Positions 19,301 through 26,752 are shown, numbered from the stretch's first letter. The stretch: 28,385 nucleotides of DNA from Owenia fusiformis (GCA_903813345.2 CAIIXF020000001.1:57369885-57398269); one strand, 5' to 3'. Notes: a model not told the origin generated them from the letters alone. Numbers and translations are program-made.

Positions 19301-21941
19301 TACAAAACAAGGAATTGGTGTCTGGAGAAAGCCCAATGGAAAATATGAGAATTAAAAATCAAGAACAGAATTATTTATCAATTTAAGGATAATATTTAAG
19401 AGTTGCATAATTCAGAGTGCCCCTAAAATATGACGGTATTAACCTAAGTTTTAAGTTTCTGATATATAATGCTGATATCATCTTAATACAAGAAAGTATG
19501 GAATAGAAAAAGGTTTTGAATTATTTCTCCATTGTAGAATACATCAGGTGATAACATATATCAGAAACATGTAATACTCGTTAAAAATATCTTTATTTAA
19601 TACATTTCCAGGATTTATGCAAGAATGACAAATAAAATTCAATTTTAACAGTCAAACAATATAAAAATTATTTTTCAGGTCACGCAGTACCAAAATGGAC
19701 TCTATACACATGCAAGACACTTGTAGATTGGAAAGAGTGCAGAAAAGCAACACTAACATCAATGATCAATGATATATACCATGATACATGGCCACATCTG
19801 AAGCATCTTGCTGAAAAACAAACTGAGCCTTTGATCTCTATAATTGCAAAGGTGAGGCAGGGGTCTAAAATATATGGTAGGGTATCATTAAAATGTTATC
19901 AGATTGAGATATGACCTGAGTTATACCTGATATTTTACATGGTGAAGACTGGCACTGTCAAATATAAGAAAAGAAATGATACAGTTAAGTTTAGAATAGA
20001 AACACCTTAGTAAATAAACAAGACACACTTCCATCCTTCCCTGGCCAAAAATTATTTCAAATCATGCAGTTTTTTACCATTCTGAGCACTTTTCAAGTGA
20101 TTTTGACCCTTTTTGGGCCAAAGTAGTCAATAGTGAACAAACATCCCCCAAAAATACATACACGAAAATATGCATTAAAACACAAGATTATGACATGAAT
20201 AGCTCATTTAGTACTTCTACATCGTAATCTGCAATTTAACAACACGCGTCATACAACTAAAGTAAGTTAATGTGTTGAACAGGAAATGGCAGTATCATCT
20301 CTAGCGAATATAGCACATACTTAGGTTGCCCTAAGCTTAATAAATGCTAACAAAGCCAATGGAGTCTATCCTAACTTGATTAAATCCAATGTGACTTGAA
20401 TATCAACATTTCAATTTGCGAATATACTTGCCTAATAGCAATACAACACTGAACTAAAGAAAACTATGCCAATCTAATAACATCTTGAAAATTCAAGGTA
20501 CTAGTATTAGTTGGAAAATGACACCGGAAAGTGAGCACATTCGCATCAGGGAGACTGGTAAAGCAAATGCGCACTGAGAAATCCACATATGATTTTAAAG
20601 TCACAAATTATCAGGAGGAAATATGTGACATATTTCACTCTAACATAATCATTCTTCTGTCTTGCAAGTAAAAAGAAGACCTATAAAGACATTTAGAGTT
20701 CTCATGAAATAATTCAAATATCTTTAAGACCCTGAACCGACCAAACTACCAAAGACCTAGCTAACATTTCTCCGAAATATCAATATACTACACAAAGTAC
20801 ACATACTTGAGATATCCAAACCCTAGATATCATTGCATCATAACCTTAGATTACCTCAAGTTAAATTAATTCATTTTGACTGTTATTAATAAATATTAAT
20901 ATAACATAAGACTCAACTAACTCATTCTTGACCTTCCATTTCTTAGAATTCTCTTATGTGTCAAGAATACTTCAAACATGATTAAGCGTTCATTCACATA
21001 AGAACTGATTCTATACCATTGATCTTTCCAATATCAATATCATTTAGGCTCGATCACGTCATACGATAACACTTCGATAGTAGAGTCCAATATGCTCTGA
21101 GGAGCATTTTAACATTTTATCGGGGTCAGTCCAAGGAGGATTGCCTTCCAGGATCGAAACTCGATATTTTCCAACAATGAAAACGTTGAAATGTTAATAT
21201 TTTCTGAAATTATATCGACTATAGATTCAAGATTCGAACCAATATCTCAATCATTTCTTGTGAGTTTTGGAATTTTTCGTTTGGGAATAAGACCAAAAAA
21301 TGACCATTCAAATGTTGAAGTGAACAAAATGGTGGCTGTTTGAATTCAAATTTTGTATCACGACATGCTCATATATGGGACAGAAAATTCGATATTGCTC
21401 TCTGGGAGCCAATCCTCCTTGGGGTCAGTCAATATATTGCAAACTTCTAAGTATGTTAAATAATATATTCGTTGAAGGACGTTATCTATTTTACAAAGAG
21501 AGGTCCAAGATTATTTTATTCTGGTCTTGCTAAGATTATATTTACAGCTGATGAGCAGGCGTGTAATACATCAATGAAACCCAAGACAATATCATCAAAA
21601 CAAACTCAAAGATTTTGAGACATATGATTAATAATACACTAAAACCTGTATGTCTGAAGACCTTTCTCATATGAACACATCTTACTATGAACATATTTTG
21701 CAATTCTGAACACTTTTGGCCAGTGCCAGCTGCATTAGAATTACCCATTTTACAGTAATTATAATGAAGATCCCCTTAATATGAGACTTGACATTTGGAG
21801 ATGTTTAGTGTATTGAAGTACTTACATATGTGGGGGCAGCTCATATATGTTCCTACTCCTATACTCAAAGATGACATCGCGGGTATAGAGAGGTATCTTC
21901 TTATATGGGTTCACTGACACAACCACATTCCCAATGTATGT
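1171..21941 (-). CDS. MYO1B: Class I unconventional myosin, MYO1A/B type; motor domain, 17 exons, partial at both ends
   Basis: This is an actin-based ATP-driven motor; the family links membranes to the actin cytoskeleton. Seventeen exons with GT/AG borders join without a phase break into 646 codons. Numbering from the first visible residue: [13 protein letters not shown] at 1-13, P-loop GESGSGKT at 63-70, switch I NDNSSRFG at 115-122, switch II DIYGFE at 343-348, actin-binding [12 protein letters not shown] near 520, converter-side [13 protein letters not shown] near 577, and [11 protein letters not shown] near 635. The KRPPTAGSQ segment and the stretch after it resemble vertebrate MYO1A/MYO1B more than my recollection of MYO1C or MYO1D. 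The TEDS-rule position, 16 residues before DALCK, is Asp290, which is acidic and so predicts no need for heavy-chain phosphorylation. The first ~40-50 head residues, the IQ neck and the TH1 tail are absent from the window. Myosin-I identity is near certain; the subclass is less so. Confidence 0.95.
1316..1749. other. Intron, nothing recognised
   Basis: 434-bp AT-rich intron between two myosin exons. I see no repeat, RNA gene or open frame of note. Confidence 0.6.
1750..1889 (-). CDS. MYO1B: Myosin-I exon: PNDF...[13 protein letters not shown] (residues 552-598)
   Basis: 140 nt, acceptor TTTTGTAG, donor GTAAAC. It starts PNDFKKGG, contains [20 protein letters not shown] (the SH1/SH2 helix region) and ends QFLY with two bases of a split Arg codon. 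Confidence 0.95.
1890..2413. other. Intron with a short foldback element
   Basis: Apart from the hairpin element at 2200-2300 nothing is recognised in this intron. Confidence 0.6.
2200..2300. repeat. Imperfect foldback element, ~101 bp
   Basis: The left arm from AGCTACAAGCCCTTGTGACC and the right arm, read as reverse complement AGCTATAAGCCTCTGTGACT, pair over about 28 bp with a few mismatches. It may be a small MITE; no clear target duplication was found. Confidence 0.55.
2414..2535 (-). CDS. MYO1B: Myosin-I exon: actin-binding loop, KRPPTAGSQ (residues 511-551)
   Basis: 122 nt, acceptor GGGTTGCAG, donor GTATGT. It encodes [20 protein letters not shown] and ends NYIRCIK. This segment matches MYO1A/B better than other class I subclasses and is the main basis for the subclass call. 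Confidence 0.95.
2754..2868 (-). CDS. MYO1B: Myosin-I exon: [20 protein letters not shown] (residues 473-511)
   Basis: 115 nt, acceptor GATATTCCAG, donor GTAAGT. It contains [20 protein letters not shown] and ends LLKQLFPE with a split Gly codon. LFPEG is shared with MYO1B and MYO1D. Confidence 0.96.
3063..3257 (-). CDS. MYO1B: Myosin-I exon: [10 protein letters not shown] (residues 408-472)
   Basis: 195 nt, 65 codons, acceptor GTTATGTTCCAG, donor GTGAGA. It encodes [20 protein letters not shown] and ends FRLKHYAGE. This is the lower 50-kDa segment with the typical DEExxxPG and HYAG motifs. Confidence 0.96.
3305..3455. repeat. Old imperfect tandem duplication in intron, ~85-bp unit
   Basis: Two diverged copies start GATTCATGCATCATTGATTT and GGTTCGTGCACCATAGATTT and stay similar through CAAGTGTATAG-like sequence. 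No function is suggested. Confidence 0.45.
3555..3722 (-). CDS. MYO1B: Myosin-I exon: [17 protein letters not shown] (residues 352-407)
   Basis: 168 nt, 56 codons, acceptor TTTATTTTTCAG, donor GTAAGC. It encodes [20 protein letters not shown], the relay helix, and then [18 protein letters not shown], the most conserved part of the myosin head. It starts with Cys where MYO1B has Asp (FEDNSF). Confidence 0.96.
3849..4001 (-). CDS. MYO1B: Myosin-I exon: switch II (residues 301-351)
   Basis: 153 nt, exactly 51 codons, acceptor TATCTTTCAG, donor GTAAGA. It encodes [20 protein letters not shown] and later [15 protein letters not shown], with the switch II motif DIYGFE. The acceptor and about 45 nt of the exon start are repeated upstream in a 61-bp minisatellite. 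The copy at 4001 is chosen because the others lead to frameshifts. Confidence 0.95.
3954..4236. repeat. MYO1B: 61-bp minisatellite spanning the switch II exon acceptor, ~5 copies
   Basis: The acceptor block CATATGTGGCCTGAAA recurs with its CCTG at 4001, 4062, 4123, 4184 and 4229, giving spacings of 61, 61, 61 and 45 (the last unit has a 16-bp deletion). Each full unit holds about 45-48 nt of the start of the switch II exon plus ~13 nt of the intron before it. The AG is kept in all copies. 61 is not a multiple of 3, so use of an upstream AG shifts the frame. Confidence 0.93.
4505..4623 (-). CDS. MYO1B: Myosin-I exon: contains TEDS-rule Asp (residues 261-300)
   Basis: 119 nt, acceptor TTTGCTGCAG, donor GTAAGC. 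It encodes [20 protein letters not shown] and then [14 protein letters not shown]. The Asp of SGDKV lies 16 residues before the DALCK motif of the next exon, which is the TEDS position. It follows a 3.5-kb intron. Confidence 0.93.
6231..6434. repeat. 101-bp tandem duplication, two copies
   Basis: TCACTCATGGGTCACTCATA starts at 6231 and again at 6332, with few differences between copies. Smaller TCATATCAACTCA motifs recur from about 6150, and runs of 5-6 G occur in each unit. The array looks young. Confidence 0.85.
7085..7558 (+). repeat. Interspersed repeat with ~124-bp internal units and 3' hairpin
   Basis: Three internal units begin GAAGGTCAA at 7131, 7257 and 7380. The copy ends in a hairpin, GTCACCA / TGGTGAC at 7530-7551, followed by ATAAAAA. 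The same order is seen at about 11000-11512. It may be a SINE-like or other non-autonomous element; its class is unknown to me. Confidence 0.7.
8128..8275 (-). CDS. MYO1B: Myosin-I exon: [12 protein letters not shown]...LKLGNAQF (residues 212-261)
   Basis: 148 nt, acceptor ATGATTCAG, donor GTAAGT. It encodes [20 protein letters not shown] followed by [11 protein letters not shown]. This matches the conserved AMxxxGF...VLxLGNxxF pattern of myosin heads. Confidence 0.95.
8550..8656 (-). CDS. MYO1B: Myosin-I exon: upper 50-kDa region (residues 176-211)
   Basis: 107 nt, acceptor TTCTGTTTCAG, donor GTAAGA. It encodes [18 protein letters not shown] and then [13 protein letters not shown]. It is a less conserved head segment, placed by reading phase and by its neighbours. 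Confidence 0.92.
8657..8968. other. Intron, nothing recognised
   Basis: A 312-bp AT-rich intron without repeats or open frames of note. Confidence 0.6.
8969..9053 (-). CDS. MYO1B: Myosin-I exon: SRVV...[12 protein letters not shown] (residues 148-176)
   Basis: 85 nt, acceptor TTTTCAG, donor GTAAGT. It encodes [20 protein letters not shown], the conserved GERNFHxFYQ segment of the upper 50-kDa domain, then HGADTNLL. Confidence 0.94.
9291..9304 (-). CDS. MYO1B: Myosin-I 14-nt microexon encoding YLLEK (residues 143-147)
   Basis: Only 14 nt between acceptor TTCTACAG and donor GTAGGAG. It completes the split Tyr codon and adds LLEK. Family members read NYLLEKSRVV here, and the flanking exons supply TN before and SRVV after, so the microexon is required. 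The phases on both sides (1, then 0) fit only if it is included. Confidence 0.92.
9599..9662 (-). CDS. MYO1B: Myosin-I exon: GKYMDIEF segment after switch I (residues 122-143)
   Basis: 64 nt, acceptor TTTTGCAG, donor GTAAGT. It encodes [20 protein letters not shown] plus one Asn and one base of a split Tyr codon. The acceptor and first 12 nt are repeated three more times upstream, in frame and without stops. The start at 9662 is chosen because it gives family-length spacing after SSRF. Confidence 0.93.
9650..9779. repeat. MYO1B: 30/36-bp minisatellite spanning an acceptor, 4 copies, in frame
   Basis: The unit CATGTATTTCCCCTGCAAAA recurs with exon-start positions 9662, 9692, 9728 and 9758 (spacings 30, 36, 30, all multiples of 3). 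On the minus strand each unit gives TTTTGCAG followed by GGG or GGT. The reading frame is open through the array, with each added unit ending IYILQ before the next GKYM or GKNM. Confidence 0.93.
9780..10815. other. Intron, nothing recognised
   Basis: About 1 kb of AT-rich intron between the switch I exon and the acceptor array. No exon, repeat or RNA gene is seen. Confidence 0.55.
10816..10862 (-). CDS. MYO1B: Myosin-I exon: switch I (residues 106-121)
   Basis: 47 nt, acceptor TATTTCCAG, donor GTAAGT. It encodes [16 protein letters not shown], the switch I loop that contacts nucleotide and magnesium. It ends on a complete codon, so changes at the next acceptor by multiples of three keep the frame. 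Confidence 0.95.
11000..11512 (+). repeat. Second copy of the hairpin-ended interspersed repeat
   Basis: It carries AAGTCAGATTTGAACTTCTG-type units as at 7085-7558 and ends in a perfect 8-bp hairpin, GTCACCAC / GTGGTGAC at 11484-11505, followed by ATAAAAA. The left limit is uncertain. Confidence 0.7.
11513..12642. other. Intron, nothing recognised
   Basis: The remainder of the 1.8-kb intron after the interspersed repeat. No open frame or repeat of note is seen. Confidence 0.55.
12643..12747 (-). CDS. MYO1B: Myosin-I exon: helix after the P-loop (residues 71-106)
   Basis: 105 nt, acceptor TTTATTTTAG, donor GTAGAG. It encodes [17 protein letters not shown] and later [11 protein letters not shown]. 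This is the conserved segment that follows GKT and leads into AFGNAKT. Confidence 0.95.
12748..13990. other. Intron with foldback sequences
   Basis: It contains the 107-bp foldback at 13699-13805, a related half-copy near 13570-13601 and a perfect 20-bp palindrome, ATACTTTTATATAAAAGTAT, near 13090. No exon is seen. Confidence 0.6.
13699..13805. repeat. Foldback element, arms ~45 bp
   Basis: The left arm starts CAGGTATTATATCGAGTAAT and the right arm ends ATATAATACCTG. The arms pair almost throughout, around a loop near 13750. The block CAGTATTTATTTGTCAATAC plus AATACCTG near 13572 looks like a related single arm. Confidence 0.75.
13991..14085 (-). CDS. MYO1B: Myosin-I exon: P-loop (residues 39-71)
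   Basis: 95 nt, donor GTCAGT, acceptor CCATTGCAG. It encodes [15 protein letters not shown], then [14 protein letters not shown]. The nucleotide-binding P-loop has Ser where most myosins have Ala (GESGAGKT). The acceptor and the first ~60 nt of this exon are repeated eight more times upstream in a 93-bp minisatellite. Only this copy has a donor and the P-loop itself, so it is the functional one. Confidence 0.95.
14030..14850. repeat. MYO1B: 93-bp minisatellite spanning the P-loop exon acceptor, ~8.8 copies
   Basis: CATTGTTCTTG starts at 14036, 14129, 14222, 14315, 14408, 14501, 14595, 14688 and 14781: period 93, once 94. Each unit holds the acceptor (CCATTGCAG or CCATTGTAG on the minus strand) and about 58 nt of the exon start, joined to ~35 nt of intron. 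Only the first copy has the P-loop and a donor. Variants mark sub-blocks: TGTCG in copies 4-5 and CATTGAC in copies 7-9. Copy 7 keeps extra exon bases (TGCATCAT) at its junction and may be close to the founding unit. Confidence 0.96.
14930..15274. mobile_element. hAT-type MITE, 345 bp, with 8-bp target duplication
   Basis: The ends are TAGAGGTGTCACAGA and, inverted, TAGAGATGTCACAGA (14/15 match). Perfect 8-bp direct duplications ATAATAAC flank it at 14922-14929 and 15275-15282. An 8-bp duplication and TAGAGGTGTC-type ends are typical of hAT. It has no transposase frame. Inside are blocks such as GGAACGGAACACGGAAC and GTTCCGAAC that extend the inverted symmetry. Confidence 0.9.
15471..15543 (+). 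CDS. Candidate exon 1 of an unidentified plus-strand gene in the myosin intron
   Basis: 73 nt between CTCTTAACCAG and GTAACC. The open phase reads [20 protein letters not shown] plus SKTR and two bases of a split codon. The split codon would be completed by the first base of the candidate exon at 16644. It rests on splice signals and phase only; I do not recognise the protein. Confidence 0.35.
15544..16643. other. Intronic stretch, no clear exon
   Basis: A plus-strand open frame of 58 codons near 16256-16432 (starting [10 protein letters not shown]) and short open pieces near 16030-16090 were seen. None has convincing splice sites on both sides. Confidence 0.4.
16644..16713 (+). CDS. Candidate exon 2 of the unidentified plus-strand gene
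   Basis: 70 nt after a good pyrimidine-rich acceptor (TTCATTCCTCAG), ending before GTACTG. It reads [20 protein letters not shown] then IDE and ends on a complete codon, so it fits the phase of both neighbouring candidates. It looks like ordinary helical protein sequence; no family is recognised. Confidence 0.5.
16857..17141 (+). CDS. Candidate exon 3 of the unidentified plus-strand gene
   Basis: It lies in a 143-codon open stretch. From the acceptor at CTTTGGGCCTCAG it reads [20 protein letters not shown], and near the end [16 protein letters not shown] before the donor GTTAGT. Other donors are possible, for example GTACAT after 17218. The sequence has a protein-like composition: Leu/Ile-rich helices and few rare residues. 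Frame and splice phases fit exons 2 and 4. I cannot assign a family. Confidence 0.6.
17959..18019 (+). CDS. Candidate exon 4 of the unidentified plus-strand gene
   Basis: 61 nt between TTTTTCTGAGCAG and GTATTC. It reads [20 protein letters not shown] plus the first base of a Gly codon, which the exon at 19679 completes. The match in phase and the good acceptor support it. Confidence 0.65.
19679..19851 (+). CDS. Candidate exon 5 of the unidentified plus-strand gene
   Basis: 173 nt between ATTATTTTTCAG and GTGAGG. It reads [20 protein letters not shown], then [18 protein letters not shown], and ends LISIIAK on a whole codon. Trp and Cys residues and a fully open frame between strong splice sites make this the best of the five. 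The next exon was not found. It is transcribed opposite to the myosin and lies wholly inside its intron. Confidence 0.7.
19852..21131. other. Intronic stretch, nothing recognised
   Basis: AT-rich sequence without a convincing exon on either strand and without clear repeats. Confidence 0.5.
21132..21421. mobile_element. MITE-like element, 290 bp, with 9-bp target duplication
   Basis: Perfect 12-bp inverted ends CAAGGAGGATTG / CAATCCTCCTTG are flanked by perfect 9-bp direct repeats GGGTCAGTC (21123-21131 and 21422-21430). Weaker similarity of the ends continues for ~30 bp. A 9-bp duplication is typical of Mutator-like (MULE) elements; the class is inference. It has no transposase frame. Confidence 0.85.
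21826..21941 (-). CDS. MYO1B: Myosin-I exon: start of visible head (residues 1-39)
   Basis: 116 nt. It starts after TTGTTGCAG and ends before GTAAGT, with two bases of a split codon. It reads [15 protein letters not shown], then [18 protein letters not shown], the typical N-terminal head segment just before the P-loop exon. The family has roughly 40-50 residues before TYIG, so at least one coding exon lies further upstream on the minus strand. Confidence 0.95.
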
Positions 21942-21989
21942 CTGCAACAAGAATAAACAAACATTTAGCATTCATGTAATTTTTGTATC

Positions 21990-22445
21990 AAAAGTCTTAT
22001 CTTTCACCTTACATCTCCCCTTATTCCCTACATATCCCTCTATCCCCTTCATCTCTCTTTATTCAGTATATCTCCCTCTATTCTATACATCTCCCTTTGT
22101 TCCCTACATCTCCCTCTATCCCCTTCATCTCTCTTTATTCAGTACATCTCCCTCTATTCTATACATCTCCCTTTATTCCCTACATCTCCCTCTATCCCCT
22201 TCATCTCTCTTTATTCACTACATCTCCCTCTATTCTATACATCTCCTCTATTCCCTACATCTCCTAATTATCCCCTTCATCTCTCTTTATTCAGTATATC
22301 TCCCTCTATTCTATACATCTCCCTTTGTTCCCTACATCTCCTAATTATCCCCTTCATCTCTCTTTATTCAGTACATCTCCCTCTATCCCCTTCATCTCTC
22401 TTTATTCTATACATCTCCTCTATTCCCTACATCTCTCCTTCTCCC
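21990..22445. repeat. Pyrimidine-rich minisatellite, 76-bp higher-order unit of ~19-bp monomers
   Basis: The marker CCCCTTCATCTCTCTTTATT starts at 22044, 22120, 22196, 22272 and 22349, then at 22387, giving spacings of 76, 76, 76, 77 and 38. The ~19-bp monomer resembles TATTCNNTACATCTCCCTC. On the myosin-sense strand it is purine-rich with many GGGAGATG blocks and ends about 50 bp before the acceptor at 21941. The plus-strand open frames here are by-products of the repeat. Confidence 0.95.
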
Positions 22446-25400
22446 TATATTCTTCACGCTCAATTTGACAAGAAAAGACAATAAGACCATAAGGACTTGA
22501 CAAGTAATTTAAAGGTTTGTAATTATAGTCACAACTGTCAGCCATCACTCTATTTATGGCGAATTATGATTAATCAAAAAAAGTTTTTTTGATTGTGCGT
22601 TTGCAAATTAAATGCAGTGATCCGGAATTAAACAATGAAGATTATGTAGCTGAAGAGACAAACGCATGCAATTTATCCCCATGAGGATAAAATAGAATAC
22701 CTCTTTTATCAAAAATATGTCATCATTATATAGGTTTTCATTTCCAAACTAATAGCAAAATCTACGTTGATTTATAGTAAATCTGTAAATCTATCCAGTG
22801 GCCATCCGTAACCTAATTATTTTGGCTGAGATCAGCGAGTTATGGCATAAACAACATACCCTTCAAGATAATCTTATTCCAGCTATTTTTAATGAAAAAT
22901 GTTTTTTAAGATAACATCATTTCTTGGAATGTGACAATCTACGTAACATACGTTTCTACCCCGATTTGCCATTATTTTTCTTTTGCGAAGGCTGAGTTAT
23001 GGGTAAAATATGGTTCTACAGCAGAATAATATTCCCCATCTAGTTCAATTGATTTTCCATCCTCTTAGATGTATTTGTTCCACATAATTGAACATAATTG
23101 ACCCTATAACTTTCCAGAGAGTGCTGAATAAATGACAGTATTAGACTCTAATGTGAGAAAAGTTAACTTCTGCTGGCACATCACATGACAGCTAGAGACT
23201 AAACATTGATTTTATGTTGAATAGCTTCCAATTTGAGTAAAATATCATTCATCTTAGCTAGTTGGCTTATGAATCCCATATTGACATGAAATCAAGATGA
23301 ACTTTAAATCATCAGTCAAAAAATTACAAGTCCTACCATTCTTGATGGTTATCTAATTCATAGAGTAAAATTTTATCAATGTTGAAGATTCATTTATGAT
23401 CAGAAAGATGTTTTTCTGAGTGTTTGTACTTTGATGTTTTCGAAGTATAAGCCATCCATCACACCAATCAGATTTATTAATCTATAAAATACAATTGACA
23501 AATAAAAAACAGAGAATCGAATAAATAAAAGGGAAAGCATGTTCTGTTGAATTCTGCCACCATTTTTGCTTGTTATACAACCACTGTAGTGGCACTTCAA
23601 AAACATTGAGGATGAAACGTACAATTCAGAGACAAGGCAGGGATTCAGGTCGAATGTTTTCCTTGAAATAGGTTTACATTAACTTCACTTATTATAGGTT
23701 GAGCATAAAGACTGTCAGAACATAATATAAAGAATGTTTCACTTGTTGATCCCTATAAATCTTTGATTTGTACTTTAAACATCGCATCCACAGTAACATC
23801 AAATATCAATCAATAAAGCATAACATGTACTAAGAAATCTCATTATTTCTTTTGTAAGCTAACTTCCTCAACATTAGAAAGTTCTATCCCAGGGGCAACC
23901 TTTACAAATAATACATGAAACATGGTGTAAGACACAGGATGGGACAAATTAGAGATTGATGTGCTTAGATCAAATATTCCCCAGGGAGGGTGAAAGATCG
24001 ACTAAAGTACAAAATACCATCATTATAAACATTGCAATGTTTCTAGTGGTACAAGATGTGAGGAGCATTAGAATGACAAATAATTACCTCTGAACAAACA
24101 AGACCATTCAGAAGAGTTAACATGAAACAGTTATTGTCCAAATCCTCTGATTTCACCTCAAGAAGTAGACTTTAAGAAGTGCCTCTTCATGTTCCAGAAT
24201 TGGGTTCATTATTACAAGCCCAGTCGTGCCCAATCCAGAAAGATCCTTTATTAAAAGGGAAATGGAAAGATCCTTTTTTAAACTAGGTAACTAATGGTCG
24301 ATTTGTGAGGTTTCCTAACTTTTCTCAAGTCAACTTGATTACCCTATAACTTGCAAATGACGTAATTGAATGAGAAATTACCAGATCTCATTCTGACTTG
24401 TCAGAGTTGCGATTTTAGGATAAAACAGGCTGAAGATCCCACAATGACCAGCTCCTACTTAAAAAGTTTTGTCTACGTAATGTAATTTACAAGTCAAAAT
24501 AATATTAAACCATTTAAAATATTATGACTCAACCAGATGTAGAATGCCAAAGTGACATTAGGCTATAAAAATATTATGACACATCAGACCTCTCTCTCAT
24601 AAAACAATATTTTATAGTATTAAACAGGGCAACATGAACCACCTTCTACAAAGATATAATTGTTATCACGACTCTGTGTAGACTAGCAATGATGATTTTA
24701 ACATTAAGAAGCTTTTGATGACATTTTATTTCAAATATAAACGCAATGACCTTATTAGCACCAGGTGGTGTTTTTAGTTTTCATTGGTCTATAGGCACAA
24801 AAATATACACACGCAAATCATACAAATGCTTTGATCAAAAAACTAAATCTTTCTATGTGTCCTTTTATTTGAAACAGTTAACATGGCATCGACATTCAAA
24901 ACCACTACAACAAGACTCCAAAATATGCTCAAAAATGGGATAATACTGTATTGTGCTTTAACTTTGAAACATTTGTCTTCAAATTTCCCTCAACTTCTAA
25001 TGCAAAATACCAAAGTAATACGCACAAAGGATATTTTATGAGTTTTAGGCTCTTTAAGAAAGAAGCCAGATGCAATTGTCCGACACCTTTCAAACAAACA
25101 TTTATTGCACATGGAAGGGGGAAGATAAGACAAACCACAAATCATTTCCACAATGCACATGGGAAAAACTTCAAAATGAGAAGGTCAAAATGACTCCCTT
25201 AATGCCAAAGACCTGCATTCAGAACTAGATCATAAATCGTAATAAGAAAAGTATAAAAATGATTGGATATTAAGATAGTATATCAAAGTTAACTTGCAAC
25301 TGAAAATTCCTTGAAATGTTAATGGCAATAGTATCATGAAATTTAAACATCTTTATATTACGCTGTTTTATAGAGGCTTTTAGCATAAGACTGCTGTTTA

Positions 25401-26752
25401 CCTAAAGTAGTGAAAAACACATCAGTTGTCTACAACTAATGTTTTAAGGAGATTAAGCCCTAGAAAATGTCTGTTAACTGGTCATATTAACCCGCTCCTA
25501 AATGTCTAGTAGTCTTAGATAAATGACTGAAAACCAAGCGTTTGATATTGTAGAACTCCTAAATGACTTTAACTGTTCAAAAATAGGGAGGGCATAATAA
25601 TGAGACTTGTCATTGATCATCAGATCCTTCTTTGACCCGAGTTGTCACAACTGATCTGATGATCAATGACAAGTCTCATATAACAACTTTTCTCTTGAAA
25701 ATACTAGTTCAAACAAAATAAATTTGATATTTCACACCAAGCACTAAGCAAAATATCATAAAATTGTCTCTCATTCATTATATTAGACCATATGACAGCT
25801 TTAGAGGTAATACTCAAAAATATTGTAGAGAATTGCAATTTATAGTTGACAATATCATGATGTAACCATGACAATGAAGAAGAAAAGAAAATTGATTTTC
25901 ACGAATCATAAATCACAATATTTCAGCAATAAAGAAATAAAATCTGACGAAATTACAACTCGAAAACCTTACAAAAACCAAATGTTACATACTAATTTGT
26001 TTATTTACAGGTTTAGGAGCAGCTTATAAAACAAGAACTGTAGGTTGAAGCATGCCTGTCCAGACTACTGATTTCCCTCAGGTGGAATGTATTCACACCT
26101 CAAAGAAATTATGTTTCCTTGAAGTTGAAGACGTTAAGAAATAAAATTATTCAAGTCAACAGCCTCTCTGGAATCTGGTCTCACAGGTGTTTGGTTGTTA
26201 TATAAGTAGAGTATTTAATATCACAGTTTGGGTATATGCTATTCTGATTAGTCAATTAGAGGTAGATAATTTTTGCCATCTACTTCTGGTAAATAATACA
26301 ATTAGAAGTATATAATTCACCAGCTCACCACTGATGGGTCTATTTTTGAAATTTTAAAAACTAATTCACATGGTCCATGGTATATTTGCTATAATATAGA
26401 TACAGATATATTTTCTTTGCAGACCAATATTTCATGACATTTTAAGTCAATAAAAGATATACATGCTAGAAACGGTACAAAACAAAAAATCAAGCATATC
26501 AAAGGTTGAAAATTTAAACACACAAATTATTTAAAATGTCAAAGTAGCATAAACTCAAAGGGCATATTCTCTACCTAAGAGGTTAAGTTGCAATTACTTT
26601 TTGGAAACACATACCAGTAGCACACCTATATCAGGTGTTGTAAATAAGATAACAAGGTAACATCCTCTCATACAATGACCTGCTACTGAATCATTCATGA
26701 GTCATGCGTCAATACCCTATAACCCCCACCCCCTTCTCTCTGACTTAGTCTG
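22446..26752. other. 4.3 kb upstream of the first visible myosin exon; no firm gene
   Basis: The missing N-terminal head exon (expected before TYIG) was searched for on the minus strand and not found. A plus-strand open piece near 24175-24286 (containing ELGSLLQAQSCPIQKDPLL) has an acceptor-like start but ends in a stop without a matching donor. Frames at 24746-24943 and 24951-25193 have weak coding character. The only structured feature is the hairpin at 25600-25679. Confidence 0.5.
25600..25679. repeat. Perfect 27-bp inverted repeat with 26-bp loop
   Basis: The left arm 25600-25626 starts ATGAGACTTGTCATTGATCA, and the right arm 25653-25679 is its exact reverse complement. The loop is 25627-25652. 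An RNA from either strand would fold into an 80-nt hairpin of microRNA-precursor size. It may equally be a recent palindromic insertion. Confidence 0.92.

Noticed and set aside
21934-22344. Two overlapping plus-strand frames rich in SLY and PSI repeats
   Set aside because: Both are by-products of the 76-bp pyrimidine-rich minisatellite; no splice sites or recognisable domain.
23400-23624. Minus-strand frame with NLIGVMDG, considered as the missing myosin N-terminal exon
   Set aside because: The resemblance to the GVGD segment stops after a few residues, and no following NLKKRF-like stretch or matching donor is present.
24746-25193. Two adjacent plus-strand frames (65 and 80 codons) and an antisense frame at 24929-25138
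   Set aside because: Low-complexity residue use, no splice context and no recognisable motif.
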